Part shown: one piece after another, positions 8,171-16,641 of the stretch | Layout of the letters: every line of letters starts with the position of its first letter | How positions within the stretch are numbered: the first letter of the stretch is position 1 | DNA from: Breznakibacter sp047600785 | Lineage (GTDB): Bacteria; Bacteroidota; Bacteroidia; Bacteroidales; Marinilabiliaceae | Assembly: GCA_047600785.1 (NCBI GenBank) | Contig: JASGKH010000001.1 | Coordinates: 1,638,298-1,702,297, forward strand | Direction of reading: 5' to 3' | DNA length: 64,000 bases | Notes under the pieces: model-generated | What the model was told of the DNA's origin: nothing | Database searches by the model: none | Seen by the model: the letters and a program-made list of their open reading frames with translations, nothing else | Made by a program: the position numbers and the translations under genes

Positions 8171-10396
8171 TTATAATTTATTGATATGGATGTTTAATTG
8201 TAAGAAATAGCTTCGCCCGTAACCAATGGGGGCCAGGCTGCCAAAAGCTCCTTTGTGGATGCCGATGGACGGAGCCTTGCCGCTTTGTTTCACATTGGTG
8301 ACGTTGAGGAGGTTTTTAGCTCCCAGGGACAGCGTCATGCGTTGTTGCCAAAAGGTTTTGGCGGCCGACACGTCGAGCAATTGATAACTATACAGCACGT
8401 TCTCCTGTACCTGGTCGTCAATGAGCACATAAGTCCGTTGCTTGCCCACGTATTTGTAAACCATATTGGCCGACGCCCCTATTTTTGAGAATTTTTGGGT
8501 AAAAGCGGCCATGATGTCGTGGCTATAATGGAACTCGTTGTATTTGTCGGATTGTTCCAGCAGATTGTCCCAACGCCCCGTGACGGTCCATCCCACAGTA
8601 AATTCATATTTGGGATGGTGGTAAATTCGTGCGTCGGCACCCATGCCTTGCGTCACAACTTTGTTGATATTATAATAGGTATAAGGACCATCAAGCGCGC
8701 CAACAGGCAACAATTCGATCATGTTGTTCAGGTAGTTGTAAAAGACTTTGGCGACAAGCTCATAACCGATCGTCCCCTTTTGCGAGGTGACAAGGGTATT
8801 GAGGTTCACGCCGGTAGCCTTTTCTGCTTTTAGATCGGGATTGCCCGTTACGTCGTGGTTCGAATCCTTGAAATATAAAAACAACTCCTTGAGTGATGGG
8901 GACCTAAAGCTTTGTGCCACCGACAACCTCCATTGCATCCATTGTGTGGGCGAATATTTGGCATTGGCCGACCAAGTGACGGGAGCATTGAAGCGTGTGT
9001 TGTAAATGACGCGTACGCCCGGTTGTAGCATCAACTTGTTATTGGGCCGCAGATTGAGGTTTATGAACCATGCGTAGTCGCCCGCCTGTTGGCGGTTATC
9101 TTCAATACGGTCGCCTTTGGCCATCTCCCATAACATGTCAAAACCAGTGGTATAGTTTACAGTTTGCAGCTTGTCGTTGGCAAAAATGAGCCTTGACGTG
9201 ACCTGTTGGAACTGCGTGGTATCGGACTCTGTGACGTGTTGGGTACCGGACCTGAAGTTGTGAAACACCTCTTCCGAAGCCCGGTTGTAATAATTGTAAG
9301 CCACAAAGGCATCGGCACGGTATTTTCCTGCAATGCGGTTACCTACCTCCACACGGCTGTCGAGGCGCGTGGTGTAAAATAGCGTGTCAAAAGCTTGGTC
9401 TCGGTAAGTGCCCATGGGTTCGCCTTTGGCGTCGAGCCGTTCACGAAAAAACGATTGACTGGCTTTCAGGCGCGTCTCCCCTTTGGAAAACAAATAATAA
9501 GCCGATGTTCCCACATTGCGTTTAGGTTTCCATATGTGTGCCCTGAACAACGTATCGGTATCGGACCATCCGTTAAAAAAATACCCATTGGCACTGGCAC
9601 CCACGGTGTGGTTTCCCTGTTTTTTGTCGAAACCCAGGTTTCCTCTGGCAATGCCTGCCGATTCTCCATACACCGAGGCATTGGCATTGGTGCCGTCGTT
9701 CCTGCGCTCTTTTGTGATGATGTGGATGGTGCCGGCCGTGGCCCCGCTTCCATAAACCACGGACAATGGTCCGTCGACGGTTTCGATGTGCGATACGTTT
9801 GCAAGGTCAAACTGGGACAAATCGATGTTTCCGTCGTTACGTCCCGTGGCGGGAACACCGTCGACCAATACCTTGACGTATTGGCCAGGCAGTCCCTGCA
9901 TCATGGTTTTTGATCCCAGCAACATGTCGGATGTTAATCGAAGGCCCGGTTCCATCTGTAGCATTTGTTGCACGTTGGTTGCACCCCGTAGTTGGGCATC
10001 TTCTGCCCGGTGGACTTTGATCTTGTATATCGATTGGTCCGATTTAATGGGTGATGCCTGCGCCGTGACCACCACATCTTGCAACGAGAACATGCGTGGT
10101 TTTAGTTTTACTTCCACATTGTTGGCGACAGCAATGGTGTCGGAATATGTAAGATAGCCAAATAAATATACCGATAGCAAGGCCGGCAATTGCGCCGGTA
10201 ACGTGCAATCTCCATTCTTGTCCGTGACGGCTTGCAAAGAATTGTGCGGAACAATTGAGGTCAGGGATATTTGTGCAAATTCCAGTTTAAAATTGGTCTC
10301 AGCATCCACCACTGTGATGTGAAGGTGCTGCTGTGCCGCCAATTCCGACCAGAAAAGGCATAATATCCCCATCGTCCCAATACATATTGGTTTCAT
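8171..10396 (-). CDS. TonB-dependent outer membrane receptor (HmuR-like)
   Basis: The ATG at 10396 gives 741 residues with a clean signal peptide (MKPICIGTMG... ending SELAAQ). The 70-residue upstream extension looks non-coding. Domains in order: a carboxypeptidase-regulatory-like beta domain (about residues 24-105), the plug (about 115-230, with VVVTAQ, VKVLVDGVPATGR and VVYGSGATAGTIHIITK), then a 22-strand-type barrel to the C-terminus. Such receptors import haem, siderophores, cobalamin or oligosaccharides using TonB energy. Pairing with a HmuY-type lipoprotein favours haem or a related metal chelate. No TonB, ExbB or ExbD gene is nearby. No riboswitch was recognised upstream. Confidence 0.88.
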   Translation of the reverse strand: MKPICIGTMGILCLFWSELAAQQHLHITVVDAETNFKLEFAQISLTSIVPHNSLQAVTDKNGDCTLPAQLPALLSVYLFGYLTYSDTIAVANNVEVKLKPRMFSLQDVVVTAQASPIKSDQSIYKIKVHRAEDAQLRGATNVQQMLQMEPGLRLTSDMLLGSKTMMQGLPGQYVKVLVDGVPATGRNDGNIDLSQFDLANVSHIETVDGPLSVVYGSGATAGTIHIITKERRNDGTNANASVYGESAGIARGNLGFDKKQGNHTVGASANGYFFNGWSDTDTLFRAHIWKPKRNVGTSAYYLFSKGETRLKASQSFFRERLDAKGEPMGTYRDQAFDTLFYTTRLDSRVEVGNRIAGKYRADAFVAYNYYNRASEEVFHNFRSGTQHVTESDTTQFQQVTSRLIFANDKLQTVNYTTGFDMLWEMAKGDRIEDNRQQAGDYAWFINLNLRPNNKLMLQPGVRVIYNTRFNAPVTWSANAKYSPTQWMQWRLSVAQSFRSPSLKELFLYFKDSNHDVTGNPDLKAEKATGVNLNTLVTSQKGTIGYELVAKVFYNYLNNMIELLPVGALDGPYTYYNINKVVTQGMGADARIYHHPKYEFTVGWTVTGRWDNLLEQSDKYNEFHYSHDIMAAFTQKFSKIGASANMVYKYVGKQRTYVLIDDQVQENVLYSYQLLDVSAAKTFWQQRMTLSLGAKNLLNVTNVKQSGKAPSIGIHKGAFGSLAPIGYGRSYFLQLNIHINKL

Positions 10397-11077
10397 AAAA
10401 AAGGGATACCAAGTGGGAATTAAGGGTGATTGGGTCGCCATAGGACGTGGCAACCAGATCTGAAATGTCAGTAAACAGGAGGGCCCCGCAATCCCGATGC
10501 CCCGATGTAGAACAATGTTCGGAGCAGTACATGTAAATAAGGAGGTTTTATTACGGGCGGGTGGGATTCTGTTTTTGGGACCTCGACACGTTGTGAAACA
10601 ATGCAATAAGTAAAATGTACGTGCAGTGTTGGCTCTATGGTCGTTTTATGCGGTTGACCAATGGCCGGAAAAGACTGACCTGTCGTACAGGCCAATGGCT
10701 CTTCTTCTCCCTTGTTGGCTTTGCCGGCCAATAAAATGGTCAGCACCACAAACAAAAGGTATGGAAGAAGACTCGCCGATTGACCAACCAAAAACATTGT
10801 TGCTTATTTGGTAGATTAACAACAGAATGAGGGAATGGTTTAATGAGACCAACAATACTTGCGAAAAGAACATTTCGTGGTGATGAGGGAAGTACAGGCC
10901 CGGTTGGCCGTGGTTTTTTACACAGGAACAGAGCAGTAAGGTCAAGCCGGAACTCTTACGGAAATAGTTGCAGGATAAAAGAATGTGGCCTCCTGTAAAA
11001 GTTAAAGATTCGGAAATGATAACAGTGTTGCAAACAAACACTTAAATTTGCATCGATAATCACAACCCAATTGTCTT
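10397..11077. other. Intergenic region between the TonB receptor and the SiaC-like gene
   Basis: About 680 bases between divergent genes. Open frames here (for example 10646-11041 on the minus strand) have no recognisable protein character. Only a -7 promoter element at its right end stands out. I see no riboswitch, RNA gene or mobile element, though the leader of the receptor gene could hold a regulatory element I cannot recognise. Confidence 0.4.
11043..11050 (+). promoter_or_regulatory. Likely -7 promoter element of the SiaC-like gene
   Basis: TAAATTTG matches TAnnTTTG 27 bp before the ATG at 11078, but no well-spaced -33 element was found. Confidence 0.4.
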
Positions 11078-11461
11078 ATGCCTTCTGTAATAATCAAAGA
11101 ATCAACCAAGACAACTCCGCATCTGCATTTAAATGCAGAGCTTGGATTGATTGAGATTAAGGGGAAGTTTATTCATGAGAACAGCTATGAGGTATTTGAG
11201 CCTATTATCAGGTGGGTAAACGAATATATCCAGAAACCGCTTGACAATACCACGGTCAATGTGTATTTGGAGTATCTTAACACGTCTTCTTCTGTGTTGT
11301 TGCTGGATATGTTCCGGAAGTTTGAAGCTAATCTGTACAAAAAAGGGTATGCGGTGTTGGTAAATTGGTATTGTGACGGTGATGATCTGGACATGATTGA
11401 AGTTGGTGAAGATTACCAGTCGATCGTCGATCTACCGATCCGGATTATCGAAGTGGCTTAA
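11078..11461 (+). CDS. SiaC-family (DUF1987) regulatory phosphoprotein
   Basis: 127 residues. The domain is recognisable from TPHLHLNAELGLIEIKG near the start, then VYLEYLNTSSSVLLLDM near residues 61-77 and WYCDGDDLDMIEVGED near residues 96-111. In Pseudomonas SiaC, the Thr of the NTSS stretch is phosphorylated by the SiaB kinase and dephosphorylated by SiaA; unphosphorylated SiaC activates the diguanylate cyclase SiaD. None of those partners is adjacent here, so it is an orphan whose partner must be elsewhere. No membrane segment is present. It converges on the M19 dipeptidase locus. Confidence 0.8.
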   Translation: MPSVIIKESTKTTPHLHLNAELGLIEIKGKFIHENSYEVFEPIIRWVNEYIQKPLDNTTVNVYLEYLNTSSSVLLLDMFRKFEANLYKKGYAVLVNWYCDGDDLDMIEVGEDYQSIVDLPIRIIEVA

Positions 11462-11499
11462 TACCTGCCCTTCGGTGCATCAGCCTTACAGGATGTTCC

Positions 11500-11525
11500 A
11501 TCCCTCATTGTTTTAGAGGAGGGAT
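11500..11525. terminator. Weak inverted repeat between convergent SiaC-like and dipeptidase genes
   Basis: ATCCCTC (11500-11506) and GAGGGAT (11519-11525) form a 7-bp stem with a 12-base loop in a 123-bp convergent gap. A second short stem, AACGG/CCGTT, precedes T residues near 11531-11550. Either could act as a terminator, but neither is strong. Confidence 0.3.
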
Positions 11526-11584
11526 AACAGAACGGGCACGTCACCGTTTTTCCGGTCGTTACATTTCCTTTTTATTTGGCCGGT

Positions 11585-12439
11585 TCAAAAATACTTTTTC
11601 AGGAAATTGATGCCGTTGCGGAAAAACAGGTCATCCAGAAAGAGATCGATGTCGGGGGCAATATCCGGTGTAAACTGAAATATCTGCGTTTTCAATTCCA
11701 TCCTTAAATCGTCGAGCTGGGTCACGTTCACACAGTTGTCGACAGGGTTGATAAGCCCGTCAAAATCAGAACCCAGCGACACATGCTTGCGGGGATCGAT
11801 ACCGTGTCCCATTTTGTCGCCTATCAGGATGATGTGCCATAGGTTGTTGAGTAAATAGCGGGTTTGCAGCTTTGCGGTTTTGGTGCATGTGGGAAGGTCG
11901 TTTTTCAGGATGCAATCCTCTTCTTTGTCCACCATATCCTCATCGTCATCGTCGAGTTCGTCTTCCAGGTCTTCCAGGTCTTCCATCTCCTTTATCCTGG
12001 CCAGTTCGCGGGATGAAACAAACCGGTCCCATTCTTTTGCGCTAATGTATTCTTTATGGGCGTGGTCGCTTTTTTGGTATCCTAAAACCCGCTCGTCGAG
12101 GATCAGCCCGATTAGTCCGCCGCTTTTTAGGATTTCCATAATGTCTTCGTCGTACAAATTGATACTATCGGGTTTAAAATGGGTGTCGGGCAAATGTCCC
12201 TTTAGTTTTTTGTATTTTACTTTGTACACATTGTGCTCGTGTTTTTTGCGCACTTTACAGATCGGTTTCTCCATGTAGCTGCAACCGGTTACCGCTACGT
12301 GTGAGGCAATGATAGGGTGTTGGACATGGTTTCGGTAAAATTCGATGCGCGAAACCAAACTGAGGTGTTTCACATCGATGAGAATGGGCGGTTGGTCAAT
12401 GTCGGGAGTTTGGCATATCTCGATCACTTTTTTTCCCAA
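11585..12439 (-). CDS. Membrane dipeptidase (peptidase M19), C-terminal part after a frameshift
   Basis: The C-terminal part of an M19 (renal-dipeptidase-like) zinc metallopeptidase gene, shifted relative to its N-terminal part at 12424-13137. It carries family motifs: ILIDVKHLS, PIIASHVAVTG (the SH zinc ligand region) and SLGSDFDGL near the end. Its apparent first codon is only TTG, and the same frame reads GNGISPLGKKVIE upstream, as the family expects, so translation should not begin here. A highly acidic run (roughly residues 150-172, rich in E and D, with a 9-bp DNA repeat at about 11960-11985) is an unusual insertion. Joined with the N-terminal part it would make a protein of about 517 residues. 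Functional status depends on whether the frameshift is real. Confidence 0.75.
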   Translation of the reverse strand: MGKKVIEICQTPDIDQPPILIDVKHLSLVSRIEFYRNHVQHPIIASHVAVTGCSYMEKPICKVRKKHEHNVYKVKYKKLKGHLPDTHFKPDSINLYDEDIMEILKSGGLIGLILDERVLGYQKSDHAHKEYISAKEWDRFVSSRELARIKEMEDLEDLEDELDDDDEDMVDKEEDCILKNDLPTCTKTAKLQTRYLLNNLWHIILIGDKMGHGIDPRKHVSLGSDFDGLINPVDNCVNVTQLDDLRMELKTQIFQFTPDIAPDIDLFLDDLFFRNGINFLKKYF

Positions 12440-13137
12440 CGGTGAAATACCGTTTCCCTGGGGAAAAAATATATTTTCCGTAGCCCTTTTATTCCAAAGG
12501 CGTGGTTGGCAATGGCGTTGGGACCAATGTGGGTAAGGGTGATGTAGAGCAAACGTACGGGGTGTTGTCTCCTCAGCCCGGTTATGCGTTGGAGGATGGC
12601 TGAATCGTTGGCCACAACTTCGTTGGCAGATTGCCTTTGGTTTTGCGGGCTATACAATCCATGGCCCCCCTCAAGAGAGGCGATAAGATGCAACGTATGG
12701 CTGTCGTGTTCGTCATATTGGGCCATACTCGAAATAAATTTTACACGGTCGGAGGGATCATGTGGATTGTTCGGTGTTTTCAGTATCGACTCCACCTCCT
12801 GATCGAACAAATCGTGGTATGTGGCTCCCTCTTTTACTTGCGCAATATGCCTGACCTGTTGCCGGTCGATGTGCTTCACCGGTCCGGCCAACAGTTTCAC
12901 AATGGTTCGGTCCACCATCTCGGTCTCAATGGACATAAGCCCCACACAGGCAATGTTGCAGCCGGCATCTATCAATTGTTCGCAGTTGCATTGTGAATCG
13001 TAAATGTTTTTTAGTGCCTCCACGGCTGGTTCTTTGATTGCATCCCATGGGGTAGGGCGGTTTTGAGGTCGTAACAGCAATGGTTTTAACGTGGGGTGAC
13101 AGTGCAGATCGAAAATTTTGGGCATACGGATTGACAT
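12424..13137 (-). CDS. Membrane dipeptidase (peptidase M19), N-terminal part before a frameshift
   Basis: Begins MSIRMPKIFDLHCHP, where the H-x-H replaces the usual H-x-D zinc-binding pair at the start of the TIM barrel. It contains SLEGGHGL, the metal-bridging glutamate region, and LTHIGPNAIANHAFG. No signal peptide is seen, so a cytosolic or atypical member is likely. The frame then runs out at 12424, about 12 residues after a T6 run, while the family similarity continues in the -1 frame (feature 11585-12439). M19 enzymes hydrolyse dipeptides, including ones with D-amino acids. The gene stands alone between the SiaC-like gene and a glycosyltransferase. Confidence 0.78.
   Translation of the reverse strand: MSIRMPKIFDLHCHPTLKPLLLRPQNRPTPWDAIKEPAVEALKNIYDSQCNCEQLIDAGCNIACVGLMSIETEMVDRTIVKLLAGPVKHIDRQQVRHIAQVKEGATYHDLFDQEVESILKTPNNPHDPSDRVKFISSMAQYDEHDSHTLHLIASLEGGHGLYSPQNQRQSANEVVANDSAILQRITGLRRQHPVRLLYITLTHIGPNAIANHAFGIKGLRKIYFFPRETVFHRWEKK
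12463..12469 (-). other. Slippery-type heptamer T TTT TTC at the dipeptidase frameshift
   Basis: In the zero frame of the N-terminal half the codons TAT-TTT-TTC present T TTT TTC. A -1 slip here restores the downstream dipeptidase frame and gives ...IYFFPQGNGIS.... A single-base loss in the T6/C4 run would look identical. An indel is the simpler explanation. Confidence 0.4.
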
Positions 13138-13421
13138 TTTGGGTTAGGTAAAAATAGCTGTTCATGTGGAAAGGTCAAAGAGATAGCGAAAAGAATGAGG
13201 TAGAGGATACTCCGATTGAAAAATCTGTACTTAGTATTGTTTTTTGTTCCCTAATGCCATGCCTTTATCTTGCTACACCCCTTGGGACGATTCTATTTCA
13301 TGGGAGTTTACATTATTTGTGGATTATAAAATAAAAATATCGGCATTGACGTTTCTATACCATAAAAGCAACCAAACTCCAAACCACTAAAAGTGTTATT
13401 TTCGCGTAACGTTAAAGAGCT

Positions 13422-14612
13422 ATGCCCCAAATCAGCATCGTTATTGTTAATTACAATGTGAAGCATTTTCTTGAGCTTTGCCTCCATTCTGTGAGGGAAG
13501 CATCGCGCCAGTTTGAAGTAGAGGTACTGGTCGTCGATAATAATTCCCACGATGGGTCGTGCGATATGCTCCGCAAGTTTTTCCCGGAAGTAAAGCTGGT
13601 TGCCAATGCCGATAATTTAGGATTTGGAAAGGCCAATAACCAAGCTATACGCATGGCCGAGGGGCAGTTCGTGTTGCTATTGAATCCCGATACCATTATT
13701 ACCGAACGTACGTTGGCCGATTGCAGCGAATTCATGCGGTTGCATCCCGATGCCGGGGCCTTGGGTGTTCACATGGTCAGCGGCGATGGCAATTACCTTC
13801 GCGAATCGAAACGTGCTCTGCCGACCCCTAAAGTGGCTTTTTTTAAAATGTCCGGAATGGCCAACCTTTTTCCCCGTTCGAAGATCTTTGCCAAATACCA
13901 TTTGGGATATCTGTCAAAAGACAGTACCCATGCAGTGGAGATCCTTTCCGGTGCTTTTATGTTCATACGCAAAAAGGTTCTTGACGAAATAGGTTTGTTC
14001 GATGAGCAGTTTTTTATGTACGGCGAAGATATTGATCTTTCGTACCGCATAATTTTAGGCGGATATGGAAATTACTATTTGGGAGGTACCCGTATCATCC
14101 ATTTCAAGGGCGAAAGCACCAAAAAAGGAAGCTTGAACTACGTGGTGGTATTTTATAAAGCCATGGAGATATTTGCCCGGAAACATTTTACCGGCAAAAG
14201 AGTTTCGCCTATGCGTTTGCTGATCGAAATGGCCATATGGTTAAGGGCGTTTTTGTCGGCTTCGAAATTGTTAAAGCCCCTGTCGGTATCGAAACGCGAC
14301 CAATATTTTACACGTGTTATGCCCTGTACTGTTTACGTGGTATCGGATGATGAGGGTTTTGGCAGGTTTGTCCATTGCCAACCGGACATTAACAGTGAAT
14401 ATGTGCAGATAAAGCCCGGGCATTTTTATGCAGATGCAATATTGGCCGGGAAACGAAAAAGGAGTTCCCGGTTTTTGGTGCTGAACATGAAAGATGTGCC
14501 GTTGTCGGCTGTTGTGGACATTGTTAGAAGTTTCGAAAATACAGATGTCCGGATAAAATTCATTACCCCGCACAGCAACATGTTGGTTTGGGGAGGTATT
14601 GGCCAAAAATAG
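13422..14612 (+). CDS. Family 2 glycosyltransferase
   Basis: 396 residues. A GT-A fold occupies the first two-thirds: ISIVIVNYNVKHFLE at the N-terminus, VLVVDNNSHDGS near residues 37-48, LLNPDTIIT (the metal/nucleotide DxD-equivalent) near residue 87, and FMYGEDIDLSYRI near residues 198-210. This pattern is typical of inverting rhamnosyl/other transferases that build O-antigen, capsule or exopolysaccharide. The last ~120 residues do not match the catalytic domain and I do not recognise them. No membrane anchor is obvious beyond an amphipathic IEMAIWLRAFLSA segment. There is no polysaccharide cluster around it, so the acceptor is unknown. Confidence 0.88.
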   Translation: MPQISIVIVNYNVKHFLELCLHSVREASRQFEVEVLVVDNNSHDGSCDMLRKFFPEVKLVANADNLGFGKANNQAIRMAEGQFVLLLNPDTIITERTLADCSEFMRLHPDAGALGVHMVSGDGNYLRESKRALPTPKVAFFKMSGMANLFPRSKIFAKYHLGYLSKDSTHAVEILSGAFMFIRKKVLDEIGLFDEQFFMYGEDIDLSYRIILGGYGNYYLGGTRIIHFKGESTKKGSLNYVVVFYKAMEIFARKHFTGKRVSPMRLLIEMAIWLRAFLSASKLLKPLSVSKRDQYFTRVMPCTVYVVSDDEGFGRFVHCQPDINSEYVQIKPGHFYADAILAGKRKRSSRFLVLNMKDVPLSAVVDIVRSFENTDVRIKFITPHSNMLVWGGIGQK

Positions 14613-14773
14613 AGATCCATAAAGTATTATTTCTGCCATTGATAATCTATTTTGATAAAACCATTCCGCAAATTTTTGGTATTTTTACACGCCCAACATC
14701 GCATCCTGCCTGTTTTACTAATGGCGATGTGATTTGTGGAGGCGTCCGTCGACAATAAAATACCCCGGAAGCA

Positions 14774-15319
14774 ATGTCGCAAAAAACCGACCAACAATTC
14801 GAACATGTCATTGGCGTTTGCCGCGAAATATTTGAAAAAAAAATGCACGATTACGGTACTGCGTGGCGTATTTTGCGAGCCAGATCAATGACCGACCAGA
14901 TCTTTATCAAGGCGCAGCGCATCCGTAGCCTCGAAACAAAGGGAATGGCACGTGTGGACGAAGGCATCCGTAGCGAATTCATCGGCATTGTAAACTATGC
15001 GGCCATGGCCTTGATACAGCTAGAGCTTGGTGTGGCCGACAATGCGGAGATGGATAAAGACAGGGCGTTGGAACTATATTTGGCCAAACTTTATCAGGCC
15101 AAAAACCTGATGGGCGACAAAAACCACGACTATGACGAGGCATGGCGGCACATGCGTATCAGCTCGTTTACCGATCTTATCCTGATGAAGCTCCACCGCA
15201 CCAAACAGATCGAGGATAACCTCGGCAAAACGCTCATCAGCGAGGGCATCGACGCCAATTATCTGGACATGATCAATTATGCGGTGTTTGCCCTCATTAA
15301 ACTTGATTTTCCTGAGTGA
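14774..15319 (+). CDS. DUF1599 protein (nucleotide-modification-associated domain 1, two copies)
   Basis: 181 residues made of two tandem copies of the same domain: KMHDYGTAWRILRARSMTDQI in the first and KNHDYDEAWRHMRISSFTDLI in the second, each followed by a (D/G)E-I...Y..M/I-NYA segment. The fold belongs to a family linked to nucleotide modification and resembles all-alpha NTP pyrophosphohydrolases, but the reaction is not established. Known context in Bacteroidota places it beside a BT_3928-type membrane protein and tpiA, as here (81 bp to the next gene). Soluble; no signal peptide. Confidence 0.82.
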   Translation: MSQKTDQQFEHVIGVCREIFEKKMHDYGTAWRILRARSMTDQIFIKAQRIRSLETKGMARVDEGIRSEFIGIVNYAAMALIQLELGVADNAEMDKDRALELYLAKLYQAKNLMGDKNHDYDEAWRHMRISSFTDLILMKLHRTKQIEDNLGKTLISEGIDANYLDMINYAVFALIKLDFPE

Positions 15320-15400
15320 ACCGTGTGTTAAAAACATCTTAAACCGGATATTGCCTTTGCCAAAACCGATGATGGAATTGTTGAACACAAAAAATAAGCT

Positions 15401-16627
15401 ATGATGAAGATTGTAAGAACGATTTTTTTGGTTATAGTCGGACTTGTTTTTGTGTTTTCGGGCTTTGTCAAAGCCGTTGACCCGATTGGCGGTGCCATAA
15501 AGTTCACCGACTACTTTAATGTATTGGGACTGGGGTTTCTTAACCCACTCGCCCTGTTTTTTTCTATTGCGTTGGCTGCCTTTGAATTTCTGTTGGGCAT
15601 TCATCTGGTGATGAGGCTGAAGGTGAACGTCGTGATGTGGGCGGTACTGGTGCTGTCATCGTTTTTTTTGGTGTTGACCTTATATATTGCATTATTTGAA
15701 CCCGTAACCGATTGTGGGTGCTTTGGCGATGCCATAAAGATGACCAATTGGCAAACCTTTTATAAGAACCTGGTGTTGATGCCGATGGTGGTGTATCTTT
15801 TTGTACAGCGTAAAAAAATCATATCCCCGCTTGCATGCTGGAAACAATGGGTCCTGAGCGGGATTTACGCGGCCATGGTTGTGGGTGTTTCGTGGTATTC
15901 TATTCTTTATGAGCCACTTATTGATTTTAGACCATATAAGGTAGGTACTAATATTCCACGAGCCATGAGCGTTCCCCAAGGGGCCGTACAGCCCGAATAC
16001 GATACCCGTTTTATTTTGGAAAAAGATGGGATCCGCAAGGAATTTGGAGTGTCGGACTACCCGTATACCGATTCCACATGGGTGTTTATCGATAGTCGTA
16101 CCGTGTTGCTGAAAGAGGGGTATCAGCCCCCCATCCAACATTTCACGTTGAATAACCTTGCCGGCGAAGATCTGACCCAAACGATACTTAACGATGCACG
16201 CCCGGTTTTTTTGCTGGTAGTGCCGAAAGTGGAAAAGATCGCTGACCCCGATGCAATGAAAGTGATGAGCGCGCTGCATATCTTATCCATCGAAAAGGGA
16301 TTTGGGTTTTATTGTGCCACGTCGTCCTTACAGCCCCAAATCCAGGAATTCGACATGAAACTGAAAGTGGGACTGGACTATTTGACTGCCGACGAAACTG
16401 TGCTGAAAACCATCTCGCGCTCGAAGATGGGATTATTGCTGCTGCAACAGGGAACCATTGCGGGCAAATGGAACGCTGCCAGCATTGCAAATGCCCATGT
16501 GTTCGATGTGCCTTTGGCCGGCGCGGTGGAATTGTTGCACCATACACGTACTTCTTTGGGCGTGGGGTTGTTTGTAGCACTATTGGTCATTGTGCCGTTA
16601 TTGTTCTTCAAAAAAATAAACCGTTAA
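15401..16627 (+). CDS. BT_3928-family DoxX/MauE-like membrane protein
   Basis: 408 residues. Four transmembrane helices in the N-terminal ~150 residues resemble DoxX/MauE, including the loop motif DCGCFGDAIK near residues 105-114, characteristic of MauE-like thiol-redox membrane proteins. After a fifth hydrophobic stretch (residues ~145-165) comes a thioredoxin-like periplasmic region (about 230-380) without a CxxC pair, and a final membrane helix near residues 385-403. Its precise job is unknown. The family is conserved next to tpiA in Bacteroidota; here the tpiA ATG follows after 14 bp, so the two are co-transcribed. Confidence 0.8.
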   Translation: MMKIVRTIFLVIVGLVFVFSGFVKAVDPIGGAIKFTDYFNVLGLGFLNPLALFFSIALAAFEFLLGIHLVMRLKVNVVMWAVLVLSSFFLVLTLYIALFEPVTDCGCFGDAIKMTNWQTFYKNLVLMPMVVYLFVQRKKIISPLACWKQWVLSGIYAAMVVGVSWYSILYEPLIDFRPYKVGTNIPRAMSVPQGAVQPEYDTRFILEKDGIRKEFGVSDYPYTDSTWVFIDSRTVLLKEGYQPPIQHFTLNNLAGEDLTQTILNDARPVFLLVVPKVEKIADPDAMKVMSALHILSIEKGFGFYCATSSLQPQIQEFDMKLKVGLDYLTADETVLKTISRSKMGLLLLQQGTIAGKWNAASIANAHVFDVPLAGAVELLHHTRTSLGVGLFVALLVIVPLLFFKKINR

Positions 16628-16641
16628 ATAAACAATACAAC

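Noticed and set aside
10396..10606. Extended N-terminus of the TonB-dependent receptor
   Set aside because: The extension precedes the signal peptide, which must be N-terminal; start moved to 10396.
10397..10620. Cobalamin riboswitch upstream of the TonB receptor
   Set aside because: The leader lacks the B12-box and the conserved core of that riboswitch; nothing else matched.
10646..11041. 131-codon minus-strand frame upstream of the TonB receptor
   Set aside because: Composition (many C, S, H, I in irregular order) and lack of start context argue against a gene.
12463..12469. Firm call of programmed -1 frameshifting
   Set aside because: M19 peptidases are not known for it, and a second homopolymer lesion in the window favours indel or error; kept only as a question.
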